Source of the DNA: Atribacterota bacterium
Lineage (GTDB): Bacteria > Atribacterota > Phoenicimicrobiia > Phoenicimicrobiales > Phoenicimicrobiaceae
Assembly: GCA_030668465.1 (NCBI GenBank)
Contig: DAOUTX010000048.1
Location: forward strand, 1 to 7,685
Reading direction: 5' to 3'
Length of the DNA: 7,685 bases
Shown: positions 1 to 5,718 of the stretch, piece after piece
Numbering within the stretch: the first letter of the stretch is position 1
How the letters are laid out: every line of letters begins with the position of its first letter
The notes under the pieces: generated by a model
What the model saw: only the letters and a program-made list of their open reading frames with translations
Database searches by the model: none
Told to the model about the DNA's origin: nothing
Translations under genes and position numbers: made by a program

Positions 1-404
1 ATTGGTTCTTCAATTAAATAAGCTTTCCTTGCTCCAGCCTGCATAGCCGCCTCTATCGCTGCTCTTTTTTCTACTTCTGTTCCTCCCGACGGTACGCAAA
101 TTACTACCTGAGGACGGAACACCTTGCTGTTACCACAAACTTTTCTGATAAAATAACTCAGCATTTTCTCTGTTATCTCATAATCGGCGATAACTCCACT
201 CTTCATGGGCTGAATAGCAATTATGTTTCCCGGTGTCTTTCCTAACATTTGTTTGGCTTCTTCTCCCACAGCTAAAACTTTTCCGCTATCTCTTAAAATA
301 GAGACTACCGAAGGTTCCTGAAGGACAATTCCTTTCCCCTTCTGATAGATTAAGACACTTACGGTACCCAAATCTATGCCCAGACTTCTATCCATTCCTA
401 GCAT
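1..404 (-). CDS. mreB: MreB/Mbl-type rod-shape actin homologue, N-terminal part only
   Basis: Bacterial actin that polymerises under the inner membrane and directs the elongation-phase wall synthesis machinery. About 134 codons are visible and the gene continues past the left edge. The translation begins MLGMDRSLGIDLGT, giving the actin-fold phosphate-1 loop at residues 9-14. It continues with GKGIVLQEPSVVS, LAVGEEAKQMLGKTPGNI and GVIADYEITEKML, all strongly diagnostic of MreB, and closest in feel to Mbl by my recollection. The motif after DLGT reads VSV, where most MreB proteins have AN(T/V). The ATG at 404 is preferred because GAGGAGG at 416-422 lies about 11 bases upstream; the next ATG at 395 is too far from it. 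It follows murA across a 98-bp gap filled by an inverted repeat, probably in the same transcript. Confidence 0.96.
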   Translation of the reverse strand, partial: MLGMDRSLGIDLGTVSVLIYQKGKGIVLQEPSVVSILRDSGKVLAVGEEAKQMLGKTPGNIIAIQPMKSGVIADYEITEKMLSYFIRKVCGNSKVFRPQVVICVPSGGTEVEKRAAIEAAMQAGARKAYLIEEP

Positions 405-415
405 GTTTATTTTTT

Positions 416-422
416 CCTCCTC
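416..422 (-). promoter_or_regulatory. Ribosome binding site of mreB
   Basis: The minus strand reads GAGGAGG about 11 bases before the ATG at 404. It begins three bases outside the large inverted repeat at 426-501, so the predicted hairpin leaves the site exposed right at the foot of its stem. Confidence 0.75.
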
Positions 423-425
423 TAT

Positions 426-501
426 TTAGTTAAATGGTTAGTTAGTTAACTAGCTAATTGGTTAACCAGCTAACTAGATAACCAAGTAACTAATTAACTA
501 A
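426..501. repeat. 8-bp degenerate tandem array forming a large inverted repeat (murA-mreB gap)
   Basis: From 426 the sequence can be read in uninterrupted 8-bp units (TTAGTTAA, ATGGTTAG, TTAGTTAA, CTAGCTAA and so on) until the murA stop codon. The two halves, 426-463 and 464-501, are reverse complements at 30 of 38 positions, centred on GGTTAACC with essentially no loop. The units of the left half resemble YTRGTTAA and those of the right half resemble its complement, so the inverted repeat results from arrays of opposite orientation. No T-run follows on the minus strand, so it does not look like an intrinsic terminator. It may act as an mRNA structure between murA and mreB, or may be a neutral repeat. 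Confidence 0.85.
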
Positions 502-502
502 A

Positions 503-1765
503 TCACTCTTTCACTCTCTTAATATCTGCTCCTAAGGAATTTAGTTTTTCCTCTAACTTCACATATCCTCTATCTAAATGATATATTCTACTTAACTCAG
601 TGGTTCCTTCTGCTACCAAACCTGCTAATATCAAAGCTGCTCCACCTCTTAAATCTGAGGCCATTACTGGGGCAGCACTTAATTTCTTTACTCCTTTAAT
701 AATAGCACTGTGCCCTTCTACTTTAATATCTGCTCCCATCCTTATCAAATCTCCGGTGTGAACGAATCTTTTCTCAAACACAGTCTCGGTAATAACGCTG
801 GTACCCTTTGCTACACAGGATAAAGCCATAAATTGGGGTTGCATATCGGTGGGAAATCCAGGGAAAGGTAAAGTTTTAATATCCACTGCTTTAACTCTAT
901 TTAGTCCTATTACTTTAATCAAATTCTTTTCTAGCTCAATTCGTATCCCTGCTTCTTCCAATTTCACTATCAATGGTTTTAATAATAATGGATCAGCCTT
1001 TTCTATTAAAACATCTCCACCCGTGATAGCAGCTGCTATCATATAGGTACCTGCCTCAATGCGGTCAGGGATTATAGTATAATCAACTCCATGTAATTTT
1101 TTTACTCCTTCTATTTCAATTAAATCAGTCCCTAATCCTTTAACTTTAGCTCCCATCTTATTTAAGAAATGTCCTAATTCCACTACTTCAGGGTCTTTAG
1201 CTGCATTTTCAATTCTAGTTACTCCTTCTGCTAAACAGGCAGCCATCATTATATTTTCAGTCGCCCCCAAACTGGGGAAATCTAAGTATATATCGTCTCC
1301 TTTTAATTTATCAACTTTTGCTTCAATATAACCTTTTTCCACTTCAACTTGGGCACCTAAAGTTTCAAATCCCTTTATATGATAATCAACCGGACGAGCA
1401 CCAATAGAACAACCACCGGGCAAAGATATCTTTGCTTTTTTTAGACGAGCCAAAAGCGGCCCCATCACTAAAATCGAACCTCTCATCATTTTAACCAATT
1501 CATAAGGGGCTTCGCAATTATTAAAATCATCAGAATCAATATAGAGGGTATTATCTCCTCTCCACTCTACTTTAATCCCCAATTTCCTTATAACCGCCGC
1601 CATAGTATCCACATCGGTAAGACGAGGGACATTCCTTAAAATACAAACATCTTTAGTTAATAAGGTTGCTGCCATAATAGACAAAGCTGAATTTTTTGCT
1701 CCGTCAATTCTTACAGTACCTTGTAATCTGTTTTCTCCTGAAATAATAAGCTTTTCTGGATCCAA
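503..1765 (-). CDS. murA: UDP-N-acetylglucosamine 1-carboxyvinyltransferase (MurA)
   Basis: Cytoplasmic enzyme that transfers enolpyruvate from phosphoenolpyruvate to UDP-GlcNAc, the first committed step of peptidoglycan synthesis. It is full length for the family (420 aa). Key residues by comparison with E. coli MurA: Lys24 in DGAKNSAL (K22), Arg95 (R91), Cys119 in LPGGCSIGARPVDYH (C115, the fosfomycin target), Asp307 in FPTDMQPQF (D305), Arg373 in DLRGG (R371) and Arg399 in HLDRGY (R397). All are present, so the enzyme should be active and fosfomycin-sensitive at this residue. The start is TTG at 1765, supported by AGGAGG six bases upstream. It ends with TGA immediately next to the 8-bp array. 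Its closeness to an mbl-like mreB recalls the murAA-mbl neighbourhood of Bacillus. Confidence 0.97.
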   Translation of the reverse strand: MDPEKLIISGENRLQGTVRIDGAKNSALSIMAATLLTKDVCILRNVPRLTDVDTMAAVIRKLGIKVEWRGDNTLYIDSDDFNNCEAPYELVKMMRGSILVMGPLLARLKKAKISLPGGCSIGARPVDYHIKGFETLGAQVEVEKGYIEAKVDKLKGDDIYLDFPSLGATENIMMAACLAEGVTRIENAAKDPEVVELGHFLNKMGAKVKGLGTDLIEIEGVKKLHGVDYTIIPDRIEAGTYMIAAAITGGDVLIEKADPLLLKPLIVKLEEAGIRIELEKNLIKVIGLNRVKAVDIKTLPFPGFPTDMQPQFMALSCVAKGTSVITETVFEKRFVHTGDLIRMGADIKVEGHSAIIKGVKKLSAAPVMASDLRGGAALILAGLVAEGTTELSRIYHLDRGYVKLEEKLNSLGADIKRVKE

Positions 1766-1769
1766 TTTT

Positions 1770-1779
1770 CTCCTCCTTT
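1770..1779 (-). promoter_or_regulatory. Ribosome binding site that fixes the TTG start of murA
   Basis: The minus strand reads AAAGGAGGAG, with the AGGAGG core at 1772-1777 and a six-base spacer to TTG at 1765. There is no competing ATG at the protein's N-terminus, so this site decides the unusual start. It directly abuts the edge of the repeat array at 1781. Confidence 0.85.
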
Positions 1780-1780
1780 G

Positions 1781-1907
1781 TTTAGTTAATTGGTTACTTG
1801 GTTAGCTGGTTAATTGGTTGGTTAGATAGTTAGTTTTTAGTTTCCTATAAATCTTTATCTACTTGAATTTAACTAATTAACCATGTAACCAAGAAACTAG
1901 CAAACTA
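1781..1907. repeat. 8-bp degenerate arrays, inverted pair (mtnA-murA gap)
   Basis: Two 8-bp-phased arrays of opposite orientation flank an unphased AT-rich spacer at about 1834-1865. The left array (1781-1833) has units such as TTGGTTAC, TTGGTTAG and CTGGTTAA. The right array (about 1868-1907) has TTAACTAA, TTAACCAT and GTAACCAA. The best arms are 1792-1815 and 1875-1898, pairing at 20 of 24 positions. The right array extends into the last codons and the TAG stop of mtnA (1897-1899). No U-run suggests a terminator. Confidence 0.8.
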
Positions 1908-2925
1908 GTTTAATATTTTCTTCGAAAGGTTTTTTAATAATCCCCTTTTCAGTAATAATAGCCTCCACATATCCATGGGGCGTAAGATCAAAAACCGGAT
2001 TAAATACTTTTACTCCCGTAGGGGCTATCTGCTTACCAAATATATGAGTGACTTCTTTAGCTTCTCTCTCTTCGATAGGAATTTCTCCCCCTGATTTTAA
2101 CGATACATCAATAGTAGATATCGGAGCAGCAACATAAAAAGGGACTTTGTTTTCCCTAGCTAAAACAGACAAAGAATAAGTTCCGATTTTATTTACCACA
2201 TCACCATTTCGAGCAATACGATCTGCCCCAACTATGATTAAATTTACCCTTTTTTGTGACATCAAAAAGCCAGCCATATTATCAGCAATCAGAGTAAAGG
2301 GAATTTTCTCCTGCATTAATTCCCAGGCGGTAAGCCTTGCCCCCTGTAATGCCGGTCTGGTTTCATCGACATAGATATGTATCTTCTTTCCATCTTTAAA
2401 GGCAGTACGAATCACTCCTAAAGCAGTGCCATGATCTACGGTAGCCAGAGCTCCTGCATTGCAATGAGTAAGGATACTGTCCCCATTTTTAATTAGTGAA
2501 GCTCCGTATCTTCCCATTGCCTTGTTTATCTCTATATCTTCCCGGGCAATATTTTTGGCTTCCTGTAAGATTATATCTTTTAATTCAAATAAATCAACAT
2601 CTTTTTTTATATTAATCAAATTCATTATTCTCCCTAAAGCCCAAAAAAGATTGACTGCTGTGGGTCGAGTAAGGGCTAGGCAGTTTTTAGCTTTCTCCAT
2701 ATCTAAACTGAATTCTTTATTGGTATCTGCTTTTGAAGAATAAGCAGCAAGGGCTATGCCAAAGGCAGCCGCCACTCCAATAGCCGGTGCGCCCCTTATT
2801 TTCATCTTCTTAATAGCTTCTGCTACTGCTTGGTAAGTGGAACAATTAATTATTTCATATTTTAAAGGAAGTTTTCTCTGGTCAATAAGAAATACTTTCC
2901 CGTCTTTCCATTCGATAGTTTTCAT
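1897..2925 (-). CDS. mtnA: S-methyl-5-thioribose-1-phosphate isomerase (MtnA)
   Basis: Converts 5-methylthioribose-1-phosphate to 5-methylthioribulose-1-phosphate in the methionine salvage pathway; it belongs to the eIF2B-related isomerase family. The 342-aa length is normal. Visible motifs: RGAPAIG at 44-50, LTHCNAGALATVDHGTALG at 152-170 with the catalytic Cys155, DETRP at 187-191, GADRIARNGDVVNKIGT at 233-249 with the catalytic Asp235, and a C-terminal FDLTPHGYVEAIITEKG segment. These separate it from true eIF2B subunits and ribose-1,5-bisphosphate isomerases. The ATG at 2925 is preceded only by a modest purine-rich AAAGGGAAAG. Its last codons and TAG stop fall inside the repeat array. The nearby phosphorylase at 3476-4300 could supply its substrate directly, without a methylthioribose kinase. 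Confidence 0.96.
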   Translation of the reverse strand: MKTIEWKDGKVFLIDQRKLPLKYEIINCSTYQAVAEAIKKMKIRGAPAIGVAAAFGIALAAYSSKADTNKEFSLDMEKAKNCLALTRPTAVNLFWALGRIMNLINIKKDVDLFELKDIILQEAKNIAREDIEINKAMGRYGASLIKNGDSILTHCNAGALATVDHGTALGVIRTAFKDGKKIHIYVDETRPALQGARLTAWELMQEKIPFTLIADNMAGFLMSQKRVNLIIVGADRIARNGDVVNKIGTYSLSVLARENKVPFYVAAPISTIDVSLKSGGEIPIEEREAKEVTHIFGKQIAPTGVKVFNPVFDLTPHGYVEAIITEKGIIKKPFEENIKLVC

Positions 2926-2940
2926 CTTTCCCTTTCTTTT

Positions 2941-3023
2941 ATCGTTAGTTGGTTACCTGGTTAACTAGTTAGCTGGTTTGATATTAATATATCAACTAAT
3001 TAACCAGGTAACCAACTAACGAT
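2941..3023. repeat. Perfect 24-bp inverted repeat with internal hairpin (gap before mtnA)
   Basis: Arms 2941-2964 and 3000-3023 are exact reverse complements over 24 bp. Inside them a second stem, TTGATAT at 2978-2984 and ATATCAA at 2989-2995, closes on a TAAT loop. The left side carries a few extra bases that would bulge out. The left arm is 8-bp phased (TTGGTTAC, CTGGTTAA, CTAGTTAG, CTGGTTTG). It starts one base after the stop codon of the upstream membrane-protein gene and ends about 15 bases before the mtnA ATG. The minus strand has no U-run after the stem, so RNA folding, processing or protection within an operon is likelier than termination. Confidence 0.9.
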
Positions 3024-3024
3024 T

Positions 3025-3492
3025 TTAAATAAAATTAATAATTCCCAAACTGGCTAAAGTAACAATTACCCCGGCGACCATAACCCCTCCCAGTATTGTA
3101 GGGAAGGCGTACCAAAACCTTATGCCAAAAATAAATGCAGCAGCTGAACCGGTCCATGCTCCTGTTACAGGTAGAGGAACGGCTACGAAAAAAAACAAAA
3201 ATAAAGCTCCGTATTTTTCGAATTTTCTTTCGGTATTCCGACGTGTTCTTTTAAAAAGCCATTCAAAAAATATATTAAAATAATGCCACTGACGTAAATA
3301 TTCAGAAAAAGGTTTTAAAAAAAGCAATAAAAAAATTGCCGGAATTATATTCCCTAATACCGCAAATATATAAGCCGAAAAAACCGGCATTTTATAAATT
3401 GTTAGAGCTATCGGAATAGCCCCCCTTAATTCGGTAATGGGCAAAGCAGATAGAAGAGCTACTCTCAAACCATCATTAATCAATTTTTTCAA
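3025..3492 (-). CDS. COG2426/PF06695 small integral membrane protein ('small multidrug export' family)
   Basis: A 155-aa inner-membrane protein. The family signature is clear: ALPITELRGAIPIAL at 16-30, and AVPLPVTGAWTGSAAAFIFG at 104-123. Hydrophobic segments lie at roughly 10-32, 36-60, 95-122 and 128-153, with a basic amphipathic stretch (KRTRRNTERKFEK) at 81-93. The 'multidrug export' name has weak experimental support. The paired Gly/Pro-rich hydrophobic hairpins resemble the DedA/VTT fold, to which the family has been linked by modelling, so the substrate is unknown. The TTG start at 3492 overlaps the end of the phosphorylase gene by 17 bp. An in-frame TTG at 3483 is an alternative; AGAAGG lies about 3 or 12 bases upstream of the two. 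The overlap implies translational coupling. Confidence 0.9.
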   Translation of the reverse strand: MKKLINDGLRVALLSALPITELRGAIPIALTIYKMPVFSAYIFAVLGNIIPAIFLLLFLKPFSEYLRQWHYFNIFFEWLFKRTRRNTERKFEKYGALFLFFFVAVPLPVTGAWTGSAAAFIFGIRFWYAFPTILGGVMVAGVIVTLASLGIINFI

Positions 3493-4300
3493 TTACCTTC
3501 TTTACTAATTTAGTCATGACGGGCTCAGCATTAGACGCAATTTGTAAAATTTCTTCCAAGCTCACCCCTTCTATTACTCCATCTATGGCTAAGTCGGTAA
3601 TGCAGGAAATTCCGAGTACTTTCATTCCCATATGATTAGCTACTATAACCTCTGGTACTGTGGACATGCCTACTGCATCTGCACCGATACTTATTAAAAA
3701 TCTATATTCGGCAGAGGTCTCTAAAGTAGGACCGGTTAAACCTGCGTATACTCCTTCTTGCAATCTAATCTTTTCTTTTAAAGCCACTTTCTTAACTAAC
3801 TCAATAAGTTTTTGGCTATAAGCCTCGGACATATCAGGAAATCTTGGTCCTAATTCTTCATCATTGGGTCCAATTAAAGGATTATCTCCAAATAGATTTA
3901 TATGATCAGTAATAAGCATTAAATCCCCTCTCTTAAAGAAGCGATTCATCCCACCTGCTGCATTGGAAATAATAATTAAATCTGCACCTAAGTTTTTCAT
4001 CACCCTTACCGGAAAGGTAACCTCTTTTAGACTATAACCTTCATAATAATGAAATCTACCCTGCATGGCAACTACTTCTTTATTGCCTAACTTTCCCAAA
4101 ACCAGGTTTCCGCTATGGCTTTGAACTGTAGATACGGGAAAATTAGGAATCTCACTGTAAGGAATAATTTCTTTTTCCTTAATATCTTCTGCCAGTCTTC
4201 CTAATCCCGTTCCTAATATAATGGCAATCTCTGGTTTAATCTTACTTTTTTGATTAATAAATTCTACACTTTCTGTGACTTTTGCTTTTAAATCTTCCAT
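3476..4300 (-). CDS. Trimeric-type purine nucleoside phosphorylase, probably acting on 5'-methylthioadenosine
   Basis: Cytoplasmic phosphorylase that cleaves purine nucleosides to base plus pentose-1-phosphate. The 274-aa product has the low-molecular-mass PNP motifs: GTGLG at 30-34, STVQSHSG around His62, QGRFHYYEGY at 80-89 (Arg82, His84, Tyr86), SNAAGG at 112-117, GPTLET at 190-195 (Glu194), GMST at 211-214 and CITD at 233-236. Two specificity positions differ from classical inosine/guanosine enzymes. Asp236 stands where human PNP has Asn243, a change reported to favour 6-aminopurines. Leu248 stands where human PNP has His257, which contacts the ribose 5'-OH, so a methylthio group could be accommodated. 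Glu194 remains PNP-like. With mtnA close downstream, methylthioadenosine phosphorylase is my preferred role; general PNP (punA) is the alternative. The ATG at 4300 has a weak upstream GAGG. Confidence 0.9.
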   Translation of the reverse strand: MEDLKAKVTESVEFINQKSKIKPEIAIILGTGLGRLAEDIKEKEIIPYSEIPNFPVSTVQSHSGNLVLGKLGNKEVVAMQGRFHYYEGYSLKEVTFPVRVMKNLGADLIIISNAAGGMNRFFKRGDLMLITDHINLFGDNPLIGPNDEELGPRFPDMSEAYSQKLIELVKKVALKEKIRLQEGVYAGLTGPTLETSAEYRFLISIGADAVGMSTVPEVIVANHMGMKVLGISCITDLAIDGVIEGVSLEEILQIASNAEPVMTKLVKKVIEKID

Positions 4301-4332
4301 CTCTATTGTTCTCTTTCCTCTATTCTTTAAAC

Positions 4333-4441
4333 AATTTAGTTATTTAATTTATTGGTTAGCCGGTTTGCAGTTAAATTAGTCTACCGGTCCGCCGGTCTTC
4401 CAGTCAATTTAATTAACTAGTTTATCAGTAAGCTGACTAAT
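4333..4441. repeat. 8-bp degenerate array, left block of the 452-bp gap
   Basis: First part of the long gap between the recombinase and phosphorylase genes. Units at 4352-4367 (TTGGTTAG, CCGGTTTG) lead into eight phased units at 4378-4441, among them AGTCTACC, GGTCCGCC, GGTCTTCC and AGTCAATT. A GC-rich hairpin, ACCGG at 4383-4387 and CCGGT at 4392-4396, lies within it. The AGTCTNCC variant recurs at 7312-7351 in the other long gap, so the two gaps share an origin or a process. I see no open reading frame here. Confidence 0.75.
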
Positions 4442-4443
4442 AT

Positions 4444-4534
4444 GTAATATGTGACCTGTTTTTGAAAATTCAGAACTATGGTCTTATTACTTATCACATA
4501 TTACTCATTACTGTATTCTATACTCGATATTATC
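4444..4534. repeat. 7-bp degenerate array with an 11-bp inverted repeat
   Basis: The period switches from 8 to 7 bp. Units at 4486-4534 read ATTACTT, ATCACAT, ATTACTC, ATTACTG, TATTCTA, TACTCGA and TATTATC. An exact 11-bp inverted repeat (GTAATATGTGA at 4444-4454, TCACATATTAC at 4494-4504) encloses a 39-base segment. The stretch 4500-4520 is repeated with one mismatch at 7605-7625. The stretch 4535-4570 is AT-rich and not clearly phased. Confidence 0.7.
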
Positions 4535-4570
4535 TTATCTTCTAACTACTGATTTTTATCTTTTATTTTC

Positions 4571-4610
4571 TTAACTAGCTAACCGGGTAACCAATTAACC
4601 AACTAACTAA
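4571..4610. repeat. 8-bp degenerate array, five exact-length units
   Basis: Exactly five 8-bp units: TTAACTAG, CTAACCGG, GTAACCAA, TTAACCAA and CTAACTAA. They have the TTAACCAR orientation, opposite to the units at 4352-4367, as in the inverted pairs of the shorter gaps, but about 200 bp from them. Confidence 0.75.
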
Positions 4611-4612
4611 TC

Positions 4613-4753
4613 TCACGCGATACAAGATACGAATTTGGCTTCTATCTCTTTCCTTCTTCACTAAATACTATATACTATATACTAATTAGGCTTCTGGCTT
4701 CCTTCTTCTTCTCTCTTTACTATACGCTAAACGCTATACGCTCCACGCTATAT
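4613..4753. repeat. 7-bp degenerate arrays separated by CT-rich blocks, up to the xer stop
   Basis: Several 7-bp tracts alternate with pyrimidine-rich segments. Units include ACGCGAT and ACAAGAT near 4615, then ACTAAAT, ACTATAT, ACTATAT and ACTAATT at 4660-4687. ACTATAC, GCTAAAC, GCTATAC, GCTCCAC and GCTATAT follow at 4719-4753. The CT-rich blocks (about 4635-4659 and 4688-4718) share the pattern TGGCTTC followed by CTTCTTC, which recurs around 7651-7675. The last unit reaches the first base of the xer TAA stop codon. Confidence 0.75.
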
Positions 4754-5703
4754 TATGTTCTGGGAAATGCCCTATAATATTCCTCACTAACCCACTTTCT
4801 ACTTACATGAGTATAAATTTGGGTAGTAGAAATATCTGAGTGACCCAACATCTCTTGAACTGACCTGAGATCTGCCCCATTTTCTAATAAATGAGTGGCT
4901 AAAGTATGTCTTAAAGTATGTGGAGTGACCTTCTTTTCTATCCTTGCTTTTTGGGCATATAGTTTTACCAGATAAAATATCCCCTGTCGAGAAATCCTTC
5001 CTCCCCGATTATTTAAAAATAAAGTATTCTCATCCGGATTTTTAACTAATTTTGGCCTTGATCTATCCAAATATAAATTTAAAGATTGATATGCTTTATT
5101 TCCAAAAGGAATAATCCGTTCTTTAGAACCTTTCCCCAGACATTTTAGCATACGATTTTCCATATTTAGATCATTAATTTTTAAATATATCAGTTCTGAC
5201 ACCCTTAGACCAGTAGCGTAAAATAATTCTAGTACGGCCTGGTCTCTTAACCCGAATTTACCTTTAAAATTAGCCTCATCTAATAAAAGATTTATCTCTC
5301 TTAAACTCAGAACATGGGGAAGCCTTTTGCTCACCCGGGGAAATTCAATCAGACTGGTGGCGTCTTCCTTGATAAATCCTTCCATCAATAAAAAACGGTA
5401 AAACATCTTTACTGCTACTAGATTACGAGAAATTGAATTAATCTCTAAACTTTTTCCCCTTAAATAAACAAAAAAATTATTGATCAAAACTTTATTGGTC
5501 TGATTAAAAGAACTAATTTTTTTCTTTTTTAAAAAAGTAATATATTTTATCAGATCATACTTATAAGAGATTATAGTATTTTGAGCTAAACCTCTTTCAA
5601 TAGATAGATAATCTAAAAAACTTTCTAAAGTTTCTTCTAATTTCTTCATAATATTTACAAATCCAGAGATTCTGGTACTTAGATAACATTTAGTGCCTGG
5701 CAC
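4753..5703 (-). CDS. xerD: XerC/XerD-family site-specific tyrosine recombinase
   Basis: Recombinase that resolves chromosome dimers at dif sites. An N-terminal SAM-like core-binding domain (FLDYLSIERGLAQNTIISYKYDL) is followed by the catalytic domain. The full R-K-H-R-H-Y set is present. Counted from the internal ATG at 5649 (298 aa), it is Arg149, Lys173, His244, Arg247, His270 and Tyr279, almost identical to E. coli XerD numbering. Motifs are ATGLRVSEL, GKGSKER, PHTLRHTLATHLLENGADLR, LGHSDISTTQIYTHV. The longer span (316 aa) uses GTG at 5703, which has an excellent AGGAGGT overlapping the upstream gene's stop. The extra 18 residues are encoded by a palindrome and look non-native, so ATG 5649 is a serious alternative although its own ribosome binding site is poor. 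XerC versus XerD cannot be settled here. Being a cellular Xer, it is not evidence for a mobile element. Confidence 0.93.
   Translation of the reverse strand: MPGTKCYLSTRISGFVNIMKKLEETLESFLDYLSIERGLAQNTIISYKYDLIKYITFLKKKKISSFNQTNKVLINNFFVYLRGKSLEINSISRNLVAVKMFYRFLLMEGFIKEDATSLIEFPRVSKRLPHVLSLREINLLLDEANFKGKFGLRDQAVLELFYATGLRVSELIYLKINDLNMENRMLKCLGKGSKERIIPFGNKAYQSLNLYLDRSRPKLVKNPDENTLFLNNRGGRISRQGIFYLVKLYAQKARIEKKVTPHTLRHTLATHLLENGADLRSVQEMLGHSDISTTQIYTHVSRKWVSEEYYRAFPRT
5663..5675. repeat. Small hairpin ahead of the internal xer ATG
   Basis: CCAGA at 5663-5667 and TCTGG at 5671-5675 form a five-base-pair stem with a three-base loop, between the large palindrome and the ATG at 5649. It is short enough to be chance. 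Confidence 0.4.
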
Positions 5704-5715
5704 AAAATGTTACCT
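5681..5715. promoter_or_regulatory. Long palindrome over the xer ribosome binding site and GTG start
   Basis: Arms 5681-5697 and 5699-5715 pair at 15 of 17 positions around the centre GTGCC-T-GGCAC. The exceptions are one mismatch at 5692/5704 and one position (5683/5713) that would be a G-U pair in the minus-strand transcript. Folded in mRNA it would bury the GTG start (5703-5701) and part of the AGGAGGT at 5712-5718. It is unlike the 7- and 8-bp arrays elsewhere in the window. It may be a dispersed palindromic element, a protein-binding operator, or a translational switch; nothing here decides between these. Confidence 0.75.
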
Positions 5716-5718
5716 CCT
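5712..5718 (-). promoter_or_regulatory. Ribosome binding site for the long (GTG) form of xer
   Basis: The minus strand reads AGGAGGT, overlapping the TAG stop of the upstream gene and lying eight bases from GTG at 5703. It supports translational coupling of the two genes and the longer start, but its 3' half would pair within the palindrome. Confidence 0.65.

Noticed and set aside
426..501. Rho-independent terminator after murA
   Set aside because: The stem is AT-rich and the minus strand continues with GAGGAGG and then A-rich sequence, not a U-run. The same holds for the stems at 1781-1907 and 2941-3023.
849..1046. Plus-strand open frame opposite murA
   Set aside because: It lies wholly inside murA, whose protein is conserved across this span. 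The plus-strand product shows no recognisable motif.
2522..2743. Plus-strand open frame opposite mtnA
   Set aside because: It lies wholly within the conserved mtnA coding sequence, and its translation has no family resemblance.
4719..4753. dif recombination site next to xer
   Set aside because: The phased GCTATAC units do not form the expected 11-6-11 arrangement with a TTATGTTAAAT-like half-site. They are better described as a tandem repeat.
4753..5703. Integrase of an integrative mobile element
   Set aside because: Length, motif spacing and residue numbering fit the housekeeping XerC/XerD family, and no other mobile-element genes or attachment sites are present.
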